Shown: positions 28,191 to 38,373, numbered from the stretch's first letter. The stretch is DNA of 64,000 nt from Campylobacteraceae bacterium (GCA_027080995.1 JALWNT010000118.1:1-64000), one strand, 5' to 3'. The notes: generated by a model from the letters alone, not told the origin. Numbers and translations: made by a program.

Positions 28191-28409
28191 ATTGAGCCCT
28201 CTGGATAATGTACAAGAGAGGTTTCATTCGATGGCGACAAAGGAGCACTCAACTCGAGAAAGGTGTGGGCGTCTTCGATGCATTCGGCATAGACGAAGCG
28301 CCGTTCAAAGCGGGCAACATCAAGCAGTTGATGTTGCCTTGTTCGCTTCTCCTGTTTGCGACTGCCTTTAGCTTCGAATGAAACCGGAGGTTTTTCAGAA
28401 CACTCGATT
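28191..28409. repeat. Repeat family M2, copy 1
   Basis: ATTGAGCCCTCTGGATAATG...CAAGAGAGGTTTCA..CGATGGCGACAAAGGAGCACTCAAC..., related to 53040-53177. Confidence 0.8.
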
Positions 28410-28435
28410 GTTATTTGTTGTCATTGGAGAGAAAG

Positions 28436-28610
28436 TTAAACCCAAATTTTGCAGTAGAAAGTGCGTCAGATGTGTCGATGCTCGGTGAGCAGGGGTGTTC
28501 GGCCGAAACGTAGGCGCACCTGGAAGGTGCGTCGAGGCTTTGGACGAATCGCCCATGCCGCCGATGATCGATACAGATGGCGTGCTGGCTAATGCAATTT
28601 TTGGGTTAAA
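28436..28610. repeat. Palindromic repeat family M3, copy 1
   Basis: TTAAACCCAAATTTTGCA...TGCAATTTTTGGGTTAAA; homologous to 52861-53036. Confidence 0.85.
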
Positions 28611-28620
28611 ATTTCTTCCC

Positions 28621-28648
28621 AATGACTAATGACCAATGACTAGTGACT
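28621..28648. repeat. Heptad tandem repeat AATGACT AATGACC AATGACT AGTGACT
   Basis: Four consecutive 7-bp units. Confidence 0.8.
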
Positions 28649-28652
28649 CTTG

Positions 28653-28748
28653 TTATTTATCGCTTCGTATTACGATAATAAACCCGATCACCCCTACAAG
28701 CACTACCCCGGCGATAATAATATAAAGCGCCAAATCTACCGGTGTCAT
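28653..28748 (-). CDS. 31-aa predicted single-TM microprotein coupled to rlmN
   Basis: ATGA overlap with the rlmN stop; [31 protein letters not shown]. Confidence 0.5.
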   Translation of the reverse strand: MTPVDLALYIIIAGVVLVGVIGFIIVIRSDK

Positions 28749-29821
28749 TTTCCGACTCCTTCATTGAGTTTCTGTTCTCTGAGTTGGCCGCAGGCAGCGG
28801 AGATATCCAATCCCTTGGATTCACGGATCGTACAGAGCACCCCTTTGTTCAAAAGATACTCCTGGAATCGGCGCACATCTGCGGGATCGGGTCGTTGAAA
28901 ATCCGTCTCTGGATAAGGATTGAAATAGATTAGATTGACCTTAGCTTTGATCCCGTTGAGCAACTTGACAAGTTTCTTCGCCGACTCCAGATCATCGTTG
29001 ACATCTTTGATGACAAGATACTCGAAGAGGACTTTCTTTCTCTGGTTGACAGGAAAGTTCTTGACCGCCTCGATAATCGAAGCAATGTTGTAGGCCTTGT
29101 TGATCGGCATCAGACGTTGGCGCAAAGCATCGTCTACAGCATGGAGGCTGATAGCAAGATTGATCCCTAGATCCATTTTTCCAAGCCGCTCGATCTTACT
29201 GCTAAGCCCCGAAGTCGAAATCGTCTGGCGGTTTGGTGAGATGCTCATCCCATCCATATCGGAAAATATCCTGACAGCCTTGGCCACATTGTCCAGGTTG
29301 TCGAGAGGTTCTCCCATCCCCATGTAAACGAGATTGACCCGATGGTTGGAGGGAATCCCCTGATCCTTGTAAATCTCTAGCACTTGACTGACAATCTCTC
29401 CGGCACTCAGATCCCGGACAAAACCGCCTTTGGCTGTCAAACAGAATGCACAGCCGACTTTACAACCTACCTGTGAAGAGATGCAGACGGTATAACGCCG
29501 ATGGTGCTTGAGGGTCCCATCCTCGTGATATTGAGCTTCTTTCATCAGCAAGAGTACCGCTTCGACCGTATGGCCGTCGTGCAGACGAAAAAGATATTTG
29601 ATACTTCCATCCCGACTCTCCTGTTTGGAGACCCGCTCCAGTGGATGGAGTTCAAACTCTTGGGCGAGTCTCTTTCTCAAATCTTTGGGGAGATTGGCCA
29701 TCTCGTCGAAAGAGTCGGCATGCTTATGATAGATCCAACTGTAAAGCTGTTTGGCCCGGAAAGAGGGTTTAATCTCTTCGGACAACTCCTCTTTGGTATA
29801 GTCGTGAATGATTTTTTTCAT
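28745..29821 (-). CDS. rlmN: 23S rRNA (adenine2503-C2)-methyltransferase RlmN
   Basis: [34 protein letters not shown]. Confidence 0.95.
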   Translation of the reverse strand: MKKIIHDYTKEELSEEIKPSFRAKQLYSWIYHKHADSFDEMANLPKDLRKRLAQEFELHPLERVSKQESRDGSIKYLFRLHDGHTVEAVLLLMKEAQYHEDGTLKHHRRYTVCISSQVGCKVGCAFCLTAKGGFVRDLSAGEIVSQVLEIYKDQGIPSNHRVNLVYMGMGEPLDNLDNVAKAVRIFSDMDGMSISPNRQTISTSGLSSKIERLGKMDLGINLAISLHAVDDALRQRLMPINKAYNIASIIEAVKNFPVNQRKKVLFEYLVIKDVNDDLESAKKLVKLLNGIKAKVNLIYFNPYPETDFQRPDPADVRRFQEYLLNKGVLCTIRESKGLDISAACGQLREQKLNEGVGK

Positions 29822-29870
29822 TTTAAATCTTTTTTATGGAGAATGATCGAATATTCCACAGCGAAAAAAT

Positions 29871-30404
29871 TCACTTCAATGTTCCTTTATCTCTCAGATA
29901 CTCTTCAAGCCGCTTCATTGCTTCTGCTTGATTTTTCAGAAAATCTTCGTGAGCACTTTCGTTGCAATAGTTTGTCACACAAAAGACTCCTCCGGCGGGG
30001 ATTCCGAAACTCTTCGCGACGGCGAGGACAGAAAAAAATTCCATATTTTCCAACTCCAATCTCTTCTCGAGAAAGCGCTTGGCCATCTCTTCGCTTGTCG
30101 TAATATAATTGGAAGAATTGACGATTGTTTCACGTGAAACATCCTCCGCAGCCGAAACGACATTGTTGATCGGAGTATAGGCGGTACCTGTCAAAAAAGC
30201 CTGCTCGACGTTGGCGGCGGTTTTCGACTCCACAATCTCAAAGATATCACGGTTTCCATAGCTTCCCGCCGTTCCGACGAAAAGCAGGAATTCGGGAGCC
30301 TCCATCGCCGCCAACCGTGTCAGATTGATCGCGGCTTCCACCAATCCTACTCCAATAGGAAGTGCGAAATCGAAACTTTCGCTATTACCGGCACAAAGAA
30401 ACAT
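29871..30404 (-). CDS. PNP/UDP phosphorylase family nucleoside phosphorylase
   Basis: LLFVGTAGSYG, ENMEFFSVLAVAKSFGIPAGGVFCVTN. Confidence 0.75.
   Translation of the reverse strand: MFLCAGNSESFDFALPIGVGLVEAAINLTRLAAMEAPEFLLFVGTAGSYGNRDIFEIVESKTAANVEQAFLTGTAYTPINNVVSAAEDVSRETIVNSSNYITTSEEMAKRFLEKRLELENMEFFSVLAVAKSFGIPAGGVFCVTNYCNESAHEDFLKNQAEAMKRLEEYLRDKGTLK
30126..30141. promoter_or_regulatory. parS (ParB-binding) site
   Basis: TGTTTCACGTGAAACA, perfect. Confidence 0.92.
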
Positions 30405-30405
30405 C

Positions 30406-31173
30406 TCAGAGCCTCACCGGAATATTTCGAGACTTCAGATAATGTTTCAGATCCATGATATCGATCTCTTTGAAATGAAAAATGCTCGCGGCCAGTGCGG
30501 CATCGGCCTGACCGACCGTGAAAGCCTCTTCGATATGCTTCATCGTCCCTGCGCCGCCGCTGGCTATGATGGGAATCGGAGCGACTTCGCCGATACGGCG
30601 GTTGAGTTCATTGTCGAAGCCTGCCTTGGTACCGTCGGCATCCATTGAGGTGACCAGCAGTTCCCCCGCTCCTCTTTCGTAGGCTTCCCGGGCCCACTCG
30701 ACGGCATCGATCCCGGTATCCTTTCGGCCACCGTGGGTGAAGATATTCCATTTGCCCTCCCCCACCCGTTTGGCGTCGATAGCGACGACGATACACTGCG
30801 AACCAAATCGTTTGGCGCCTTCTTCGATAAACGCAGGTCTGCGGATCGCCGCGGAATTGATACTGACTTTGTCGCATCCGGCATCCAAAAGCCGATAGAT
30901 ATCCTCCAGCTTTCGGATCCCCCCTCCGACAGTCAGAGGGATGAAGACTTCCCTTGCCACCTGACGTACCACCTCGACGATCGTCCCCCGATCTTCATGC
31001 GTCGCCGTGATATCCAAGAAGGTAATCTCATCGGCCCCCTCTTCGTTATACCGTCGGGCTACCTCCACCGGATCACCGGCATCTCGAAGGTCTACGAAAT
31101 TGACCCCCTTGACGACCCGGCCGGCGTTGACATCGAGGCATGGTATAATCCGTTTCGCAAAAGTTTCCATCAT
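30406..31173 (-). CDS. hisF: Imidazole glycerol phosphate synthase subunit HisF
   Basis: [42 protein letters not shown]. Confidence 0.97.
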   Translation of the reverse strand: MMETFAKRIIPCLDVNAGRVVKGVNFVDLRDAGDPVEVARRYNEEGADEITFLDITATHEDRGTIVEVVRQVAREVFIPLTVGGGIRKLEDIYRLLDAGCDKVSINSAAIRRPAFIEEGAKRFGSQCIVVAIDAKRVGEGKWNIFTHGGRKDTGIDAVEWAREAYERGAGELLVTSMDADGTKAGFDNELNRRIGEVAPIPIIASGGAGTMKHIEEAFTVGQADAALAASIFHFKEIDIMDLKHYLKSRNIPVRL

Positions 31174-31305
31174 CTCTCTTGATTTTGAAGTTTTTCAATC
31201 GTTTCGGATTATAACCAATTGAATGTTTCCGGAAGAAAAAGCTTCAGAAAAATCATAGATGATTCTTTACAAAGAAACAAAGAACTATTGCAATTTTTAA
31301 ACAAT

Positions 31306-32166
31306 ATGAGTATAATGAATAATTATAGACCAAACGCTTCCGATATCGCTGATAAGAAATTCGGTCAGAATTTTTTGGAAGATCGGAGTATTGTAGAAAA
31401 AATCATCGAAGCGATGCCCGAAGACGATCTGCCGATCGTAGAGATCGGGCCTGGCTTAGGTGATTTGACCCAAGAGCTCGTCCGCGTACGCTCGGTAACG
31501 GCGTTCGAGGTAGACAAGCGGCTGTGCGGCTATCTGGAAAAGCGATTTTCCGGAGCGATCGCCGACGGCAGACTCCGACTGGAGTGCGGAGACGTTCTGA
31601 AACGATGGGAGGGAGGAAGCCTGCTCGAGCAGCCCTATCGGCTGGTCGCCAATCTTCCCTACTACATCGCTACGACGATTCTCCTGAAAGCTCTAAGGGA
31701 CCCCCATTGTCGATCCACACTCACAATGGTCCAAAAAGAGGTCGCCGAAAAATTCGCCGCCTGTGAAGGTGATCGGAATTTTTCAGCCCTCTCGGTCCTG
31801 GCGGGCAGTGTCGGGGAAGCGACCGTTCGTTTCCTTGTCCCTCCCGAAGCCTTCAATCCGCCTCCGAAAGTCGATTCCGCCGTTTTGGAGATCCGCAAAG
31901 AGCACAGTCTGAATGACGAGGCTTTCGAAGCGTTTCTGCGTGTCGCCTTCAAGCAACCGCGGAAAACCCTGATGAAAAACCTCTCCTCTGTCTACCCGAA
32001 AGCCGTTTTGACCTCTTTGTTCGAGGAGGTCGGACTGCAGCAGACACTTAGGCCCCACCAGGTCGGGACGTCGCTCTATCGTCGAATCTATCAAGCATTG
32101 ACAAAGGAATCCGACCATGGAAAAAAATCAGAATCAGAATGCGGAGCGACAAAACCGAAGCGATAA
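31306..32166 (+). CDS. rsmA: 16S rRNA dimethyladenosine transferase
   Basis: KKFGQNFLEDRSIVEKI, VEIGPGLGDLTQEL, VANLPYYIATTIL. Confidence 0.95.
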   Translation: MSIMNNYRPNASDIADKKFGQNFLEDRSIVEKIIEAMPEDDLPIVEIGPGLGDLTQELVRVRSVTAFEVDKRLCGYLEKRFSGAIADGRLRLECGDVLKRWEGGSLLEQPYRLVANLPYYIATTILLKALRDPHCRSTLTMVQKEVAEKFAACEGDRNFSALSVLAGSVGEATVRFLVPPEAFNPPPKVDSAVLEIRKEHSLNDEAFEAFLRVAFKQPRKTLMKNLSSVYPKAVLTSLFEEVGLQQTLRPHQVGTSLYRRIYQALTKESDHGKKSESECGATKPKR

Positions 32167-34186
32167 CGAATCAAACAACAATCGAAACGGCCGAAGACGA
32201 TCAAACCCCTTCCGCAACGGCAATAAACAGAAAACGGAAAACACCCAAACACGAAACAGCGGTGAAAAACAGCAGGAGAATTCGAAGAACTCTTCCGGAA
32301 ACTCCCGAAACGACAACCGGAGAAACAGCGGGAACAACAACCGCAATCGCAACCAGAACAACCGCAATCAAAACCGCAGCGGTAGCGGCGGCGGAGGGCG
32401 CAGTCGCGGCGGACGCCGTCCCAAGATCGACACCACCGTTCCTGCGGATATGAAAGCGGCGATCCTCGAGAACGAGCGGGTCCAGCAGGAGAGGATGAAC
32501 CCGTGGAAACAAATAGACCTCGGTGCCAAAGGCAAACTCCGTTTCACCCCCCTCGGAGGCCTGGGTGAGATCGGCGGCAATATCGCCGTTTTGGAGAGCG
32601 AAAAAGACGCCATCATCATCGACGTGGGGATGAGTTTCCCCGACGAGACGATGCATGGCGTGGACATCCTGGTCCCCGATTTCAGCTATCTGCACGCCAT
32701 CAAGGACAAAATCCGCGCCATCGTCATCACCCACGCTCACGAAGACCACATCGGGGCTGTCCCCTATCTCTTCAAAGAGCTCAAATTCCCGATCTACGGC
32801 ACCCCGCTGGCCCTGGCGATGATCGGCAACAAATTCGATGAGCATGGCCTGCAGGCGGACAAAAAGTATTTCAACTACATCATCAAGCGCAAGATCTATG
32901 AGCTGGGTGAGTTCAAAGTGGAATTTATGCATATGACTCACTCCATCATCGACGCCTGCTCTCTGGCGATCCAGACTCCCATCGGGACCCTGATCCATAC
33001 GGCGGACTTCAAGATCGACCATACCCCCATCGACGGCTATACCGCCGATCTGCACCGCTTCGCCCATTACGGAGCTCAGGGGGTTCTTTGCCTCTTCTCC
33101 GACTCCACCAACAGCCACAACCCCGGCTTTACCAAAAGCGAGTCGGTCGTCGGCAAAACCTTCGACAACCTCTTCGAGATGGCCAAAGGAAGGGTGATTA
33201 TGTCCACCTTCTCTTCCAACGCCCACCGGATCTTCCAGGCGATCGAACGCGGTGTCAGACATGGGCGCAAAGTCTGCGTCATCGGCCGCTCGATGGAGCG
33301 CAACATCGAGACGGTCCGTCGCCTCGGCTACATCGAGGTCGACGACAGACACTTCATCGACGCACATGAAGTCAACAAATACAAAGACAGCGAAGTCCTC
33401 GTCGTCACCACCGGCAGCCAGGGGGAGACCATGGCCGCCCTCTCCCGGATGGCCACCGACGAGCACCGCCACATCAAGCTCAAACCCACCGACACCGTCA
33501 TCATCTCCGCCAGCGCCATCCCCGGTAACGAAGCGAGCGTCTCCAAACTCCTCAACCTCCTCCTCAAAGCCGGCGTCACCGTCCGCTACAAGGAGTGCAG
33601 TGATATCCACGTCTCCGGCCACGCGTCTCAGGAGGAGCAGAAGCTGATTCTGCGCCTGGTGCAGCCCAAATTCTTCCTGCCGGTCCACGGCGAATACAAC
33701 CACATCGCCGCACATGCCCGTACCGCCGTCAGCTGCGGCGTGGACGAGCGCAATATCCTGCTGATGAGTGACGGCGATCAGATCGAGATCACCCCCAAAT
33801 ACATCAAGAAGGTCAAAACGGTCAAAACCGGCAAGCGCTACATCGACAACCAAAACAACAAAGAGATCTACGCCGACGTGGTGGACGATCGGCAAAAGCT
33901 CTCCACCGAGGGAATCGTCAATATCGTCGCTCAGATCTCATCCCAGACGGGGAAAATCGTCGACAAGCCGGTCGTCACCTCCCACGGCCTGGTCCCCGAC
34001 CGGGAAGACAAGCAGTTCGCCAAAGAGATCGAACAGTTGCTCGAAAGCCATCTGCTCCACTCCAAGATCGACCCCTCAACCAGTCCCAAGGTGATCGAAG
34101 ACGATATCCGCGGAGCCGTGCGTAAACATATTCTCAAACGTTACAAAAAATATCCCATCATCATCCCCACGGTCTTTCTCGTCTGA
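32117..34186 (+). CDS. rnj: Ribonuclease J with long N/R/G/S-rich N-terminal extension
   Basis: ITHAHEDHIGAVPYLF, VSGHASQEEQKLILRLVQPKFFLPVHGEY. Confidence 0.95.
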   Translation: MEKNQNQNAERQNRSDNESNNNRNGRRRSNPFRNGNKQKTENTQTRNSGEKQQENSKNSSGNSRNDNRRNSGNNNRNRNQNNRNQNRSGSGGGGRSRGGRRPKIDTTVPADMKAAILENERVQQERMNPWKQIDLGAKGKLRFTPLGGLGEIGGNIAVLESEKDAIIIDVGMSFPDETMHGVDILVPDFSYLHAIKDKIRAIVITHAHEDHIGAVPYLFKELKFPIYGTPLALAMIGNKFDEHGLQADKKYFNYIIKRKIYELGEFKVEFMHMTHSIIDACSLAIQTPIGTLIHTADFKIDHTPIDGYTADLHRFAHYGAQGVLCLFSDSTNSHNPGFTKSESVVGKTFDNLFEMAKGRVIMSTFSSNAHRIFQAIERGVRHGRKVCVIGRSMERNIETVRRLGYIEVDDRHFIDAHEVNKYKDSEVLVVTTGSQGETMAALSRMATDEHRHIKLKPTDTVIISASAIPGNEASVSKLLNLLLKAGVTVRYKECSDIHVSGHASQEEQKLILRLVQPKFFLPVHGEYNHIAAHARTAVSCGVDERNILLMSDGDQIEITPKYIKKVKTVKTGKRYIDNQNNKEIYADVVDDRQKLSTEGIVNIVAQISSQTGKIVDKPVVTSHGLVPDREDKQFAKEIEQLLESHLLHSKIDPSTSPKVIEDDIRGAVRKHILKRYKKYPIIIPTVFLV

Positions 34187-34258
34187 TCCCTCTGCACTCT
34201 TGGACCTGAACGGGGAAGAGAGGGCTTCTTCGTCGGAAACCCGGTATAATCCACTACA

Positions 34259-35254
34259 ATGAATTCCCAAAAACTATCTAAAAACTCTTTGATAGAGAGT
34301 GCCCGAGAAACGCTGAAGATCGAAGCCGAGGCTCTTCGTAATGCCGAAAAACGAATCGGCTCCTCCTTTTTGGAAGCGGTGGAGACGATCTATCATCTAC
34401 GGGGCAAGCTCATCGTCACAGGCATCGGAAAATCCGGCCTGGTTGGTGCCAAGATCGCCGCGACGTTGGCCAGCACCGGAACATCGAGCTTTTTCCTTCA
34501 TCCCAGTGAAGCGCTTCATGGGGATCTGGGGATGATCGGCCCCGAAGACGGCCTCCTGGCGATCAGCTACAGCGGAGAGAGCGAAGAGCTCTCCAACATC
34601 CTCCCCCACGTCCGGCGCTTCGGGGTGCCGCTGCTTGCGATGACCGCGGATGGAAAGTCGACGTTGGCGCTCTACGCCGATACGGTGTTGGACATCTCCG
34701 TAGAGCGTGAGGCTTGCCCTCTCGGTGCCGCTCCGACAGCCAGCACAACACTGACGATGGCGATGGGCGATGCACTGGCCGTCGCCCTGATGAAAAAACG
34801 GAATTTCAAAAAAGAGGATTTCGCCTCTTTTCACCCCGGCGGATCTCTGGGGCGACGGCTTTTTGTCAAAGTCGAAGATCTGATGCGTACGGAAGGACTT
34901 CCCATCGTGGAAGCGAACACCCCGCTCAAAGAGGCGATCGTCGTAATGAGCGAAGGGAAACTCGGCAACGTCCTCGTCACCCGGGAAGGAGCTTTGGAGG
35001 GAATTATGAGCGACGGGGATCTGCGGCGAGCATTGATGCGCAAAGATTTCGATCTGGAGCGACCCGTGCTCGACTACGCCACCCGCAATCCCCGGGCCAT
35101 CGAGGAGAGCGGTCTTCTCGCCAGCGACGCTCTGGCAATCATCGAAGCCTCCAAAGTCCAGGTCCTGCCCATCCTCGATGAAAAAAGAAAAATCCGCGGC
35201 GTCATCCATCTGCACGACCTTGTCAGTGCCGGCATCAAATCGGAGAAAGTATGA
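34259..35254 (+). CDS. kdsD: KpsF/GutQ family arabinose-5-phosphate isomerase
   Basis: GKLIVTGIGKSGLVGAKIAATLASTGTSSFFLHPSEALHGDLGM plus CBS domains. Confidence 0.93.
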   Translation: MNSQKLSKNSLIESARETLKIEAEALRNAEKRIGSSFLEAVETIYHLRGKLIVTGIGKSGLVGAKIAATLASTGTSSFFLHPSEALHGDLGMIGPEDGLLAISYSGESEELSNILPHVRRFGVPLLAMTADGKSTLALYADTVLDISVEREACPLGAAPTASTTLTMAMGDALAVALMKKRNFKKEDFASFHPGGSLGRRLFVKVEDLMRTEGLPIVEANTPLKEAIVVMSEGKLGNVLVTREGALEGIMSDGDLRRALMRKDFDLERPVLDYATRNPRAIEESGLLASDALAIIEASKVQVLPILDEKRKIRGVIHLHDLVSAGIKSEKV

Positions 35255-36051
35255 AAAAAACGGAAGAAGAGGGCATCCGCCTCAACAAATACATCGCCCA
35301 CAACAGCAAATACTCCCGCCGGGAGGCTGACCGCCTCATCGAAGAGGGGCAGGTGACGATCAACCGTCTCCCGGTAAAAGAGCACGGCCTCTTGGTCCGC
35401 CCCGACGACAAAGTCGCGGTAAAAGGCCGGCCCATCCATCCCCGGAAACGCGGCGAAGTGACAATGGTCGTCTACAACAAACCCCGGGGAGTTCTCGTCA
35501 CCAAACGCGACGACCGCGGACGGGCGACGATCTACCACAAACTGCCCGGAAAATTCCGCCATTTCATCCCCGTAGGCCGGCTGGATTACGCCAGCGAAGG
35601 CCTGCTGCTGCTGACAGACAATCCCGAAGTCGCGGAAACGTTGATGCGTAGCAAGCTTCCGAGGAGCTACAACATCAAAATCGACAAAGCGCTCAGCGAA
35701 GAGATGCTCAAAGCGATGAGAGAGGGGCTCGTCCTCGAAGACGCCAGAGAGGGAGGACACGCCGCCAGCAACATTACACGGATGGAATTCGCCCCTTTTC
35801 TCGAAGCGGTCGTCCGGGGAGAAGGCAGTCGCTACACCAAACTCCGCGTCACCATCACCGAAGGGAAAAACCGTGAACTGCGACGCTTTTTCGCCCACTT
35901 CGGCGCCAAAGTCCTGGATCTGAAGCGGGTCGCTTTCGGCTGGGTCGAGCTCAACAACCTTCCCGAAAACAAAACCCGCTATTTCAGCCGTCAGGAGTAC
36001 GAAACTCTGCATAAATTTCTCAAGGAGGCACGCAAGAATGACGACGATTGA
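35251..36051 (+). CDS. RsuA/RluB family pseudouridine synthase
   Basis: S4 domain IRLNKYIAHNSKYSRREADRLI; VGRLDYASEGLLLLTDN. Confidence 0.92.
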   Translation: MKKTEEEGIRLNKYIAHNSKYSRREADRLIEEGQVTINRLPVKEHGLLVRPDDKVAVKGRPIHPRKRGEVTMVVYNKPRGVLVTKRDDRGRATIYHKLPGKFRHFIPVGRLDYASEGLLLLTDNPEVAETLMRSKLPRSYNIKIDKALSEEMLKAMREGLVLEDAREGGHAASNITRMEFAPFLEAVVRGEGSRYTKLRVTITEGKNRELRRFFAHFGAKVLDLKRVAFGWVELNNLPENKTRYFSRQEYETLHKFLKEARKNDDD

Positions 36052-36433
36052 ACTCGCCAGCAACTACAAAACCGAAATGATCGATATCACCGAAGCGGTG
36101 GCTCACGAAGTGATGAAGCTGGGAATCCGTGACGGTCTGTGCACCGTTTTTACCCCCCATACGACCGCTTCGGTGGTTCTTTTCGAAAAGACCGATCCCA
36201 AACTGCGCCGTGATTTTCTCGCTTCGCTGAGCCGCATCGCTCCGGCGGAGATGGATTACGAAAGCGAAGGGGACAACACTCCCGCGCATATCAAATCGAC
36301 ACTCTGCGGCCCCCGAGTCGTCGTCCCCGTCAAAGACGGCCAACTCCTCCTGGGAGAGTGGCAGGCGATTTTCTTCTGCGAATTCGACGGACCCAGGGAG
36401 AATAGGGAATACATCGTGCAAGTGATTCAATAA
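36038..36433 (+). CDS. YjbQ family secondary thiamine-phosphate synthase
   Basis: GLCTVFTPHTTASVVLFE; GDNTPAHIKSTLCGPRVVVPVKDGQLLLGEWQAIFFCEFDGP. Confidence 0.9.
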   Translation: MTTIELASNYKTEMIDITEAVAHEVMKLGIRDGLCTVFTPHTTASVVLFEKTDPKLRRDFLASLSRIAPAEMDYESEGDNTPAHIKSTLCGPRVVVPVKDGQLLLGEWQAIFFCEFDGPRENREYIVQVIQ

Positions 36434-36514
36434 TCTGGTGTATTGGTATATTGGTTATTGGTGTATTGAGGGAAAACGAGCTATGTGCTATGTGTTAAGT
36501 GCTAAGCGTTGGGA
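36434..36514. repeat. 7/8-bp-period repeats (TATTGGT-like, then GCTATGT/GCTAAGC heptads)
   Basis: TGTATTGGTATATTGGTTATTGGTGTATTG; GCTATGT GCTATGT GTTAAGT GCTAAGC (36480-36507). Confidence 0.65.
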
Positions 36515-36775
36515 GCACAACCTGCCATCCTTTGCTTCACCGCTAAAATCTTTCTCGGTGCTCTCATTCAAATTCCTTCATGCTCCATTCTCAATCGAGT
36601 TTTCTGAAAAACCGAAAGGATACGCTTCCGTCATCCTGAACTTGATTCAGGATCCATGGTTTCATAGATATTGGTACCTTTTGATTCCGGATCAAGTCTG
36701 GAACGCCATGGATTTATCAGCAGATCCAATCCTCAATTTCCGCCATCTGCCTGACGGGCTGAAAGAACACCGTCT

Positions 36776-37963
36776 ATGATATCGCTCGCTCTGAAATATC
36801 GGCCCAAAACCCTCGATGAGATGGTGGGGCAGGAGCACCTGCTTGCACCCGAAGCTCCCTTTCGAAAGTTGGTGGAGGCCGACGCCCTACCCCACTCTCT
36901 GCTTTTCGGCCCTCCCGGCTGCGGCAAAACCACCCTGGCCAGGATCCTGGCAACCCAGCTGGGACGCCCCTTTCATGAGTTCAACGCCACGACCCTCAAG
37001 ATCGACGAATTGCGCAAGCTTTTTCGGGATTATGCCAACGCCCTGCAAAAGCCGCTGGTCTTCATCGACGAAGTCCACCGCCTGAGCAAGACCCAGCAGG
37101 AGGTGCTGCTGCCCTATATGGAGGAGCAGCGGGCCCTGATCATCGGAGCATCGACGCAGAACCCCTACTACGCCCTCACCGCCGCCATTCGTTCCCGCAG
37201 CCATCTTTTCGAACTCAAAGCGATCGACGATGCAGCGATGCGCCGGATGCTCGAACGGGTCCTGAAAGAAGAGGGAATCGCCGTCGAAGCGGAGGCCGCC
37301 GAATACCTGATCCACTCCAGCAGCGGGGATCTGCGGGCGATGCTGGGGCTGCTTGAGAGTGCCGCGGCCGTCGAACGGCCCGTGACCTTGCCTACTCTGC
37401 GCTCTTTGCGCTCCCAGGCGATCCGGGCCGGCTCCGCCGAAGCCGACAGCCATTACGATCTTGCCTCGGCAATGATCAAAAGCATCCGAGGCAGTGACGT
37501 GGATGCCGGGCTCTATTGGCTGGCCCGACTCATCGAGGGAGGCGAACCCCCCGAGTTCCTGGCCAGACGTCTGGCGATCCTGGCCGCCGAAGATATCGGC
37601 AATGCCAATCCCAACGCTCTGAATCTCGCCGCTTCCACTCTCACCATCGTCGAACACATCGGCTATCCCGAGGCGCGTATCCCTCTGGCCCAGTTGGTCA
37701 TCTACCTCGCCTCCTCTCCCAAATCCAACAGTGCCTACAAAGCCGTCAATCGGGCACAGAAGGCGATCCGAGAAGGCACCCTCCTTCCGATCCCTCCTCA
37801 GATCAAAACCCACAGCAAAAGCTATTGCTACCCCCACGATCACGGAGGCTGGGTTGCGCAGGAGTATCTGCCCAAAAAAATGAAATTTTACGAAAGTAAG
37901 GGAATCGGTTTCGAAAAACGCCTGATGGAGTGGCAGCAGAAGATTCGGACAGAAAAGTCCTAA
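36776..37963 (+). CDS. rarA: RarA/MgsA replication-associated recombination ATPase
   Basis: RPKTLDEMVGQEHLL, LLFGPPGCGKTTLARILA, FIDEVHRLSKTQQEVLL. Confidence 0.93.
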   Translation: MISLALKYRPKTLDEMVGQEHLLAPEAPFRKLVEADALPHSLLFGPPGCGKTTLARILATQLGRPFHEFNATTLKIDELRKLFRDYANALQKPLVFIDEVHRLSKTQQEVLLPYMEEQRALIIGASTQNPYYALTAAIRSRSHLFELKAIDDAAMRRMLERVLKEEGIAVEAEAAEYLIHSSSGDLRAMLGLLESAAAVERPVTLPTLRSLRSQAIRAGSAEADSHYDLASAMIKSIRGSDVDAGLYWLARLIEGGEPPEFLARRLAILAAEDIGNANPNALNLAASTLTIVEHIGYPEARIPLAQLVIYLASSPKSNSAYKAVNRAQKAIREGTLLPIPPQIKTHSKSYCYPHDHGGWVAQEYLPKKMKFYESKGIGFEKRLMEWQQKIRTEKS

Positions 37964-38373
37964 AGAGCAAAGAGCCTCTCTTTTGCTTGATTAGCATCGA
38001 TGAGACCCGCTTGGAAATCTCCAGAAATTTTATCAATATTTTTCAAAAGATAGTCCCGAAACGGCGACGGAGACAAGCGGTTTTCCGCAAAAGAGCGTAT
38101 GGCTTCAAAATCCGGAAACTGGGAAAGCATCTCCTTCCGTAGGGGACTTTGTCTCCAGATAAGTTTCGCTTTTTTCAACGGGACATCTTTTAGGACGAGA
38201 ATCGGTTCTCCCAGAACATCTTTGGCATAGTATTTTTTCCAATCAATATTTTCCGCATATCCTGAAGTTCCGGCATCCGAAGAGACATTCACCCCGCTTT
38301 TGTTGACCAGGAAAAGTACCGCATACAAAAAGGCCGCTCCCACCACCAACAGAATAATCAGCCCTTTAAACAT
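37960..38373 (-). CDS. Hypothetical protein with N-terminal TM helix
   Basis: MFKGLIILLVVGAAFLYAVLFLVNKSG. Confidence 0.65.
   Translation of the reverse strand: MFKGLIILLVVGAAFLYAVLFLVNKSGVNVSSDAGTSGYAENIDWKKYYAKDVLGEPILVLKDVPLKKAKLIWRQSPLRKEMLSQFPDFEAIRSFAENRLSPSPFRDYLLKNIDKISGDFQAGLIDANQAKERLFAL

Noticed and set aside
32201-33895. 564-aa minus-strand ORF opposite rnj
   Set aside because: Antisense shadow; V/D/F/G-rich translation typical of mirror ORFs.
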